In this document: positions 7,493 to 11,746 of the stretch, piece by piece
Position numbering within the stretch: the stretch's first letter is position 1
How the letters are laid out: each line of letters begins with the position of its first letter
Made by a program: the position numbers and the translations under genes
The notes under the pieces: generated by a model
What the model was told of the DNA's origin: nothing
Database searches by the model: none
Seen by the model: the letters and a program-made list of their open reading frames with translations, nothing else
NCBI GenBank assembly: GCA_016191715.1
Contig: JACPVN010000490.1
Location: forward strand, 1 to 11,746
DNA length: 11,746 nt
Origin: Ignavibacteriota bacterium
Lineage (GTDB): Bacteria; Bacteroidota; Ignavibacteria; UBA10030; SZUA-254
Reading direction: 5' to 3'

Positions 7493-7534
7493 AGCATCAA
7501 GCATCAAGCATCAAGTTTTTCATTTTGAATTTTG
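7493..7534. repeat. Further heptamer repeats in the guaA-tyrS gap
   Basis: AGCATCA is repeated three times in tandem plus AG (7493-7515). A second short series follows, CATTTTG and AATTTTG (7521-7534). With the series at 7431-7472, most of the gap between guaA and tyrS consists of 7-bp periodic sequence of three unrelated units. This resembles the short tandemly repeated heptamers known from intergenic regions of filamentous cyanobacteria. Confidence 0.75.
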
Positions 7535-7543
7535 CATTGATAA

Positions 7544-9088
7544 TTATTCCCACTCAATCGTAGAAGGCGGCTTCGAACTGATATCATACACCACACGGTT
7601 AATGCCGCGGACTTCGTTCACAATCCTGCCGGAAATTTTTGCAAGCAACTCATGTGGCAACGGCGCCCAATCGGCGGTCATTCCATCAAGACTTGTGACG
7701 GCACGAAGCGCGGCAACATTTTCGTATGTGCGTTGGTCGCCCATCACACCGACCGTTTGCACAGGAAGTAAAACGGCAAATGCCTGCCAGAGTGTTTGAT
7801 AAATTCCCGCTTTGTGAATCTCGCTTACAAAAATAGCATCAACTTCTCTCAGTAAATTACATTTTTCTTTTGTGATGTCGCCGATAATGCGTACCGCAAG
7901 CCCCGGACCGGGAAACGCGTGACGAAGAATCAACTCTTCCGGCATCCCAAGCGTACGCCCGACTGCACGTACTTCATCTTTGAACAATTCCCTAAACGGT
8001 TCGATGAGTTTCAACTTCATACGCTCCGGCAATCCGCCGACGTTGTGGTGCGTTTTGATTTTATGCGATGGTCCCCGAAATGATGTTGACTCGATGACAT
8101 CGGGATACAATGTTCCTTGCGCGAGAAACCCGACGTTGCCGATCTTGTGCGCTTCGTTATCAAATATTTCGATGAACGTGTTGCCGATAATTTTCCGTTT
8201 CTGTTCCGGGTCGGTCACGGCTTTCAACTTCGCGAGAAATATTTCAGACGCATCAACATAATCGAGGTTAAAGCGATACGTATCGCGGTACAATTTCACA
8301 ACGTATTCGCTTTCATCTTTCCGCATCAATCCGTTATTGATGTGGATGCAGTAGAGTTGGTCGCCAATTGCTTCATGCAACAACACTGCAAGTACCGAAG
8401 AATCCACGCCGCCGCTGAGCGCGCAAATAACATTTTGTGTTCCGACAATCGCACGGATTTCTTCCTTCTCTTTTTCGATGAAGGAACCTGCATTCCAGTT
8501 CCCGTTGCATCGGCAAATCCTGAAGAGAAAGTTGCTGAGAATCTCTTTCCCCTTTTCCGTGTGAACAACTTCCGGATGAAACTGCACACCAAACATTTTC
8601 TTCTCTTTATTCCGAATCGCACAGATGGGAGAATTATCTGAGTGAGCAATCCGCTCGAAGCCATTCGGTAACTTCGTCAGGTGGTCGCCGTGACTCATCC
8701 AAACCGTTGTTTTGTTTCCCTCAATTCCTGCAAACAAATCCGAAGCATCATCAAACACAACTTCTGCACGACCATATTCTCGTTTCGCCGACGGGTCAAT
8801 TTTGCCGCCAAGTTGATAGGCTATCATCTGCAAACCGTAACAAATCCCCAAAACCGGAATCCCCATCTGAAATATTTCAGGCGAACAATACGGAGCGTTT
8901 TCTTCATACACGCTCGAAGGTCCGCCGGAAAGAATTATCCCTTTCGGGTTTAATTTCCTTATATTTTCAATCGAAATGCTGTGCGGATGAAGTTCAGAAT
9001 AAACACCCAACTCACGCACGCGCCGGGCAATCAGTTGAGAATACTGCGAGCCAAAATCGAGGACAAGTATAGTTTCCGAATGAATCAT
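7544..9088 (-). CDS. guaA: GMP synthase (glutamine-hydrolysing)
   Basis: The enzyme converts XMP, ATP and glutamine to GMP in the cytoplasm, the last step of guanine nucleotide synthesis. The 514 residues are a full-length two-domain protein. The N-terminal class I glutamine amidotransferase carries the nucleophile in GICYGLQM (Cys83) and the His171/Glu173 pair in FHPE. The ATP-pyrophosphatase domain carries the PP-loop SGGVDSS (225-231). The C-terminal dimerisation domain holds RHAFPGPGLAVRIIG, and the protein ends STIEWE, as is usual for the family. The start at 9088 gives the expected MIHSETILVLDFGSQYSQLI. No ribosome-binding site precedes it, and I see no purine riboswitch in the 130-bp divergent gap upstream. 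tyrS follows on the same strand. Confidence 0.98.
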   Translation of the reverse strand: MIHSETILVLDFGSQYSQLIARRVRELGVYSELHPHSISIENIRKLNPKGIILSGGPSSVYEENAPYCSPEIFQMGIPVLGICYGLQMIAYQLGGKIDPSAKREYGRAEVVFDDASDLFAGIEGNKTTVWMSHGDHLTKLPNGFERIAHSDNSPICAIRNKEKKMFGVQFHPEVVHTEKGKEILSNFLFRICRCNGNWNAGSFIEKEKEEIRAIVGTQNVICALSGGVDSSVLAVLLHEAIGDQLYCIHINNGLMRKDESEYVVKLYRDTYRFNLDYVDASEIFLAKLKAVTDPEQKRKIIGNTFIEIFDNEAHKIGNVGFLAQGTLYPDVIESTSFRGPSHKIKTHHNVGGLPERMKLKLIEPFRELFKDEVRAVGRTLGMPEELILRHAFPGPGLAVRIIGDITKEKCNLLREVDAIFVSEIHKAGIYQTLWQAFAVLLPVQTVGVMGDQRTYENVAALRAVTSLDGMTADWAPLPHELLAKISGRIVNEVRGINRVVYDISSKPPSTIEWE

Positions 9089-9218
9089 AAATCGTGTGTG
9101 AAGATACGAAAACCCATAAGAGATGACAAACGGAATCCAATATTTGATTTTGTGAGAAAATATGATTACATAGGCACGTCAATTTGCTGTACATTCATTA
9201 ACAACTGTTAGGGTTTTT

Positions 9219-9854
9219 ATGTTTGTTGTACTTTGGTTGCTCATCGGCATTGCGTCCGTGAGCATTTCATTTTTTCTTGCCGCGTCTCCCGGCGACTTGT
9301 GGCAATCAGTAAACGCCGCAGGTCTTACCGCCGCAGTGTATCTTCTCGGTCTCCTCATTTTTACTCTTCGAAAACCTTTTTCTTTTTCCACCAGAATTAT
9401 TAGTTGGCTCGTTGCAATTACAGTCTGCGTTTCTCTTGCTTTTGCATGGCGAACGCAGGATGAACAATGCCACTGGCAACAGCGTCAACTTCGGGTAATT
9501 CTCCAACGTATTTCTTCCGGCATTTTACACGCTCAAATCTATGATACGTTGTTACTTCAATTCCAGCAATATCACAGCCAGGAACCAACGCTCCGGAAAC
9601 CTATCGGTAGATTATTTTACGATGCTCATCCCGGAATTTCAGAAGGAAGTAATTTCTATCACCCTCCGGAAGATTGGGACAGCACACGAATATATCTTCA
9701 TACGTTGACCGACAGTAGCATTGTCGTTATCGGTAGATATACATACACGAAAGGACTCAATCCTGTCTTTGAAAATTACGATAACCGAAAAGGAAAATTT
9801 CAAGTGCGTGCCACGTTAACAGAGAAAGGAATTGAATATGTCAGAGAAAACTAA
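9219..9854 (+). CDS. Membrane protein of unknown function with extracytoplasmic C-terminal domain
   Basis: I do not recognise this 211-residue protein. It has three hydrophobic segments (about 3-21, 33-50 and 60-77), then a soluble domain (about 80-211) likely outside the cytoplasm. That domain begins with a long helix (QLRVILQRISSGILHAQIYDTLLLQF, split around residue 100) and continues into beta-strands such as RIYLHTL, SIVVIGRYTY and FQVRATLT. A helix followed by a small sheet recalls pilin-type folds, but that is inference from pattern. AGGG lies 5 nt before the ATG. The gene is divergent from guaA across 130 bp and is the first of three plus-strand membrane genes. The next start lies inside its end. 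Confidence 0.72.
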   Translation: MFVVLWLLIGIASVSISFFLAASPGDLWQSVNAAGLTAAVYLLGLLIFTLRKPFSFSTRIISWLVAITVCVSLAFAWRTQDEQCHWQQRQLRVILQRISSGILHAQIYDTLLLQFQQYHSQEPTLRKPIGRLFYDAHPGISEGSNFYHPPEDWDSTRIYLHTLTDSSIVVIGRYTYTKGLNPVFENYDNRKGKFQVRATLTEKGIEYVREN

Positions 9855-10641
9855 CATCCCGGAAACAACTCCGGAACCGATTCCGGAATTTTCACCGGCG
9901 TTTGTGAAATGGCTGCTCGTACTTACTGCCGGAACGATACTCTTGATTTTCTTTCAATCTCCCTCCGGCGACCCCAATGAATATGAAATTTACGGAGAGG
10001 TAGCCACCACAACACATTTGCTCAATCCTTGGGTCATAGCGGGCGGTCACACAATTGCTACTGCAATTGAGGAATTCAGTTTGGGTGATGGATTCGTCGA
10101 AATATCTCCGTCAAAACAGTTTGCGACACTGCTCGGGATACTTATTGCGTTCGTCATTGCGCCGACATTGTTCTTGATAGGATGGAGAAGATTCTATGAA
10201 CTTCAATCATCCGGAAAAGAACCCTGGAATTTCCTCTTCAAACCGATGGGGATTCTCATCATCGTCGGCGGAACTGTGACAGTCTGGATTGCAATTTCGT
10301 CATTCCCGGTCTCGTATCTGCAGTACGATACATTTCAATCAATGATAGAGAGTCAAACGGTCAAAGAAAATCAGGATTACCTCATGGCAGATGTTGCCTC
10401 AGTCATGCGCGCAAGTCAGGTGTATCATACATTGCCAACATCACTTGGCGGCGGCGGCGGAAGTTTTGAGGGCTTTTCAATTCCTGATACAACACAGTTT
10501 CCCCACGGTATCGTCCGGATTTCCCATGTCAGCAGAGATACGGTTTCCATCGAGGGTATTTCTAACATTATTCCGGGCGCTACTGTCTTCTGTACGGTAG
10601 ATTCTTCCAATCTTGTTTCGCTTCGTTGGACCGGTTTCTAA
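9838..10641 (+). CDS. Membrane protein with C-terminal pilin-like domain
   Basis: Unrecognised protein, 267 residues from the ATG at 9838. That start is chosen over a TTG two codons upstream because AAAGGA sits 7 nt before it. It overlaps the preceding gene by 17 bp, so translation is probably coupled. A proline-rich cytoplasmic-looking tail (TPEPIPEF) precedes hydrophobic segments at about 22-40, 95-116 and 137-161. The last hundred residues form a soluble domain: a helix (VASVMRASQVYHTLPTSL), a run of five glycines (204-208) in LGGGGGSFEGFSIP, then strands IVRISHVSRDTVSIEGIS and a final SLRWTGF. This order resembles the globular end of pilin-like proteins, but no prepilin signal is present. 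The strand pair also resembles SIVVIGRYTY in the upstream product. Confidence 0.72.
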   Translation: MSEKTNIPETTPEPIPEFSPAFVKWLLVLTAGTILLIFFQSPSGDPNEYEIYGEVATTTHLLNPWVIAGGHTIATAIEEFSLGDGFVEISPSKQFATLLGILIAFVIAPTLFLIGWRRFYELQSSGKEPWNFLFKPMGILIIVGGTVTVWIAISSFPVSYLQYDTFQSMIESQTVKENQDYLMADVASVMRASQVYHTLPTSLGGGGGSFEGFSIPDTTQFPHGIVRISHVSRDTVSIEGISNIIPGATVFCTVDSSNLVSLRWTGF

Positions 10642-10664
10642 TACATTATTCAGAAAGAAATTAT

Positions 10665-11054
10665 ATGGCTCACTCACATGTACAGTTTGATTGGCGTTGG
10701 CTCGGGATAGGATTTTGTTTTCTCGTCGTATTCCATTTGTTACCTTCGTTCCTCATCGGTGTTCTCACCGTCAGGAATGAATTGATGATGTACCTCTGGC
10801 TATTTTCAGGATTTTCACTTGTATCAGGATACATCGGGTACCGCACACAAGGCGAGTCATTACTCGAATCCGCCTTCGCCTCTACAATCTATCTCATGCT
10901 ATTAAGTTATGCGCTTCCCGGCATTTTGAAAACAAAAGGAGAAATTACCGTTGTGTTTGTTTTAATCGGCATTGCATGTGTTTTTGTCATCTCTGCAATG
11001 AGCGTGTATGTCGGAAATGTTCTCAGAAGAAAACAACAAACGAATCCTGAATGA
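10665..11054 (+). CDS. Small four-segment membrane protein of unknown function
   Basis: This 129-residue protein consists almost wholly of four hydrophobic segments (about 12-34, 41-58, 68-86 and 94-117) with short loops and a basic tail (RRKQQ). No family is recognisable by eye. The frame is open to a TTG at 10626 inside the previous gene, but the ATG at 10665 is preferred. It follows an AGAAAGAAA stretch, leaves a 23-bp gap from the previous stop, and gives a sensible N terminus. It is the last gene of the plus-strand trio, and a long hairpin begins 16 bp after its stop. It may be a membrane partner of the two preceding products. Confidence 0.7.
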   Translation: MAHSHVQFDWRWLGIGFCFLVVFHLLPSFLIGVLTVRNELMMYLWLFSGFSLVSGYIGYRTQGESLLESAFASTIYLMLLSYALPGILKTKGEITVVFVLIGIACVFVISAMSVYVGNVLRRKQQTNPE

Positions 11055-11070
11055 AAAAAGCCAACCTGCG

Positions 11071-11142
11071 TGAACGATGGTATTGACGCATAAAAAGCAT
11101 CGGTTAAATAACTTTTTTCGTTTGCGTCAATACCATCGTTCA
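11071..11142. repeat. Long perfect inverted repeat (72-nt hairpin)
   Basis: Arms of 20 bp are exact reverse complements: TGAACGATGGTATTGACGCA (11071-11090) and its complement at 11123-11142. Inside, AAAAAG (11092-11097) and CTTTTT (11112-11117) can extend the stem, leaving a 14-nt loop. It starts 16 bp after the last membrane gene. No T run follows the outer stem, so it is not a standard terminator, although it could end or protect that transcript. A small palindromic element is the other possibility. Confidence 0.8.
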
Positions 11143-11189
11143 GTTATTTTATAACTCCCGACGTACGAAAAATTATTAGAGCCATGATT

Positions 11190-11205
11190 CCCCTCCGGAG
11201 AGGGG
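11190..11205. repeat. GC-rich hairpin at the left flank of the MITE-like element
   Basis: CCCCTC-CGGA-GAGGGG forms a 6-bp stem with a 4-nt loop. It lies 2 bp before the TA that borders the MITE-like element. The remaining sequence at 11143-11189 shows no gene or recognisable signal. Confidence 0.5.
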
Positions 11206-11208
11206 TTA

Positions 11209-11349
11209 GAAACTGTCCGAAAAATCCATACAGGCGCAAACCTTGCGAAGGTTTCACGTTTCGATATGCCAATACAGTTCAATGAGTATCGAACTATTTA
11301 ATGGCTATAACCTTCGCAAGGTTTTTGATAAAGTTCTCGGACAGTTTCG
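11209..11349. mobile_element. 141-bp MITE-like element flanked by TA
   Basis: The ends carry 12-bp perfect terminal inverted repeats, GAAACTGTCCGA (11209-11220) and TCGGACAGTTTC (11337-11348). Inside each end lies a 16-bp inner repeat, also in inverted orientation: AAACCTTGCGAAGGTT at 11238-11253 and its complement at 11309-11324. Each of these is itself nearly palindromic. A further pair, TTCGATA and TATCGAA, brackets the centre. TA lies on both sides (11207-11208 and 11350-11351). There is no transposase gene, so it would be non-autonomous. TA flanks fit mobilisation by an IS630/Tc1-type transposase, but that is inference. The right end has one extra base before TA. Confidence 0.68.
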
Positions 11350-11351
11350 TA

Positions 11352-11443
11352 GGGGTGTGTGCCGGATGAGCCTGAACCATGTGAAGTCCCGCTTTGAAAC
11401 AAAACGTGATGATTTGCTTTCAAAATTTTCTCTGAAGATATTA
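11352..11443. other. Gene-free stretch between MITE-like element and CRISPR array
   Basis: About 90 bp with no supported gene, repeat copy or promoter that I can point to. It lies just beyond the trailer end of the array. Reading frames that cross it are short and continue into the repeats, so they are not credible as genes. Confidence 0.5.
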
Positions 11444-11746
11444 GAACCAACGTCCAATGTCGCACGGGGCGCGACCATTGTCTCAAGCGGCAATGTGGGA
11501 GAAGTTACAAGTTTCAATCCACGCGCCCGCACGGGGCGCGACTGGAGTGTACTGACCGATGCACAGCGGGCACAATGGTTTCAATCCACGCGCCCGCACG
11601 GGGCGCGACGATAACTGTCCCACTGTTGTTTTGGTGCCGTAGAGTTTCAATCCACGCGCCCGCACGGGGCGCGACCTATATCGCCTGCAGTTGCTGAGCC
11701 GCCAACGTGTTTCAATCCACGCGCCCGCACGGGGCGCGACAGGAAA
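11444..11746 (-). CRISPR. CRISPR array, leader-distal end, type I-C-like repeats
   Basis: Four identical 32-bp repeats lie at 11511-11542, 11578-11609, 11644-11675 and 11709-11740. Each begins GTTTCAATCCA, has a 7-bp stem CGCGCCC/GGGCGCG around a 5-nt loop, and ends AC. The intervening spacers are 35, 34 and 33 bp, and 6 bp of a further spacer reach the window edge. A degenerate repeat at 11444-11475 keeps only the last 15 bases, followed by a 35-bp spacer (11476-11510). Read on the minus strand, the repeat ends GTGGATTGAAAC, the usual crRNA 5'-handle end of type I-C arrays. The degraded copy then lacks its 3' half, as at trailer ends. The array is thus transcribed right to left, with its leader beyond the right edge. 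Confidence 0.97.

Noticed and set aside
8117..8641. 174-codon open frame on the plus strand
   Set aside because: It lies wholly antisense inside the conserved guaA coding sequence and has no ribosome-binding site or recognisable domain.
9089..9218. Purine riboswitch or clear promoter boxes between guaA and the divergent membrane gene
   Set aside because: I could not find a conserved purine-aptamer core. Candidate TTTG/TATCTT-like boxes for guaA would leave an untranslated leader of only a few bases, so no confident call is made.
9832..9837. TTG start two codons upstream of the second membrane gene
   Set aside because: The ATG at 9838 has AAAGGA at proper spacing; the TTG gives only MN in addition.
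10626..10664. TTG start for the third membrane gene inside the previous gene
   Set aside because: The extension is hydrophilic and encoded mostly within the end of the previous coding sequence. The ATG at 10665 fits better.
11243..11665. Short reading frames on both strands through the CRISPR repeats, with repeated RARGLK or RPHGA-type peptides
   Set aside because: Their repeated peptides are simply translations of the CRISPR repeat and spacers, a well-known source of false gene calls.

Overview
The window reads like a chromosome segment of a moderately AT-rich bacterium from the Bacteroidota/Chlorobiota (FCB) side of the tree, most likely a relative of Ignavibacteria. The main clue is a secreted protein whose C-terminal type IX secretion sorting domain contains QNYPNPFNPTT. 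Further support comes from gene starts that often lack a clear Shine-Dalgarno sequence and from several secreted proteins of unknown function. This placement is inference from sequence style; no search was run.

Layout, left to right. (1) 1-216: a short inverted repeat and a strong rho-independent terminator. (2) 217-5876: minus-strand genes for envelope and small proteins. These are a type IX cargo protein, an alkyltransferase-like DNA-lesion sensor overlapped with a DUF2007-type small protein, then a secreted CBM20-like/esterase protein, a secreted beta-propeller protein and two tandem paralogous lipoprotein/barrel-like proteins. The last four are tightly spaced and probably one operon, transcribed from about 5876 down to 2147. 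(3) 5911-9088: minus-strand housekeeping genes guaA (GMP synthase) and tyrS (tyrosyl-tRNA synthetase), followed by an antitoxin-like small gene with no toxin beside it. The guaA-tyrS gap is built from three kinds of 7-bp tandem repeat, and one of them runs into the apparent start of tyrS. (4) 9219-11054: three plus-strand genes for small membrane proteins of unknown function. Two of them carry an extracytoplasmic C-terminal domain that looks pilin-like or related. (5) 11055-11443: no gene. It holds a 72-nt hairpin palindrome, a small GC hairpin and a 141-bp MITE-like element flanked by TA. (6) 11444-11746: the leader-distal end of a CRISPR array with type I-C-like 32-nt repeats. It runs off the right edge, so its leader, and possibly cas genes, lie beyond the window.

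I see no complete new defence or biosynthetic system here. The best leads are the CRISPR array end with the MITE-like insertion beside it, the tandem-paralogue/propeller/esterase operon, the membrane trio, and the heptamer repeats that reshape the tyrS 5' end.
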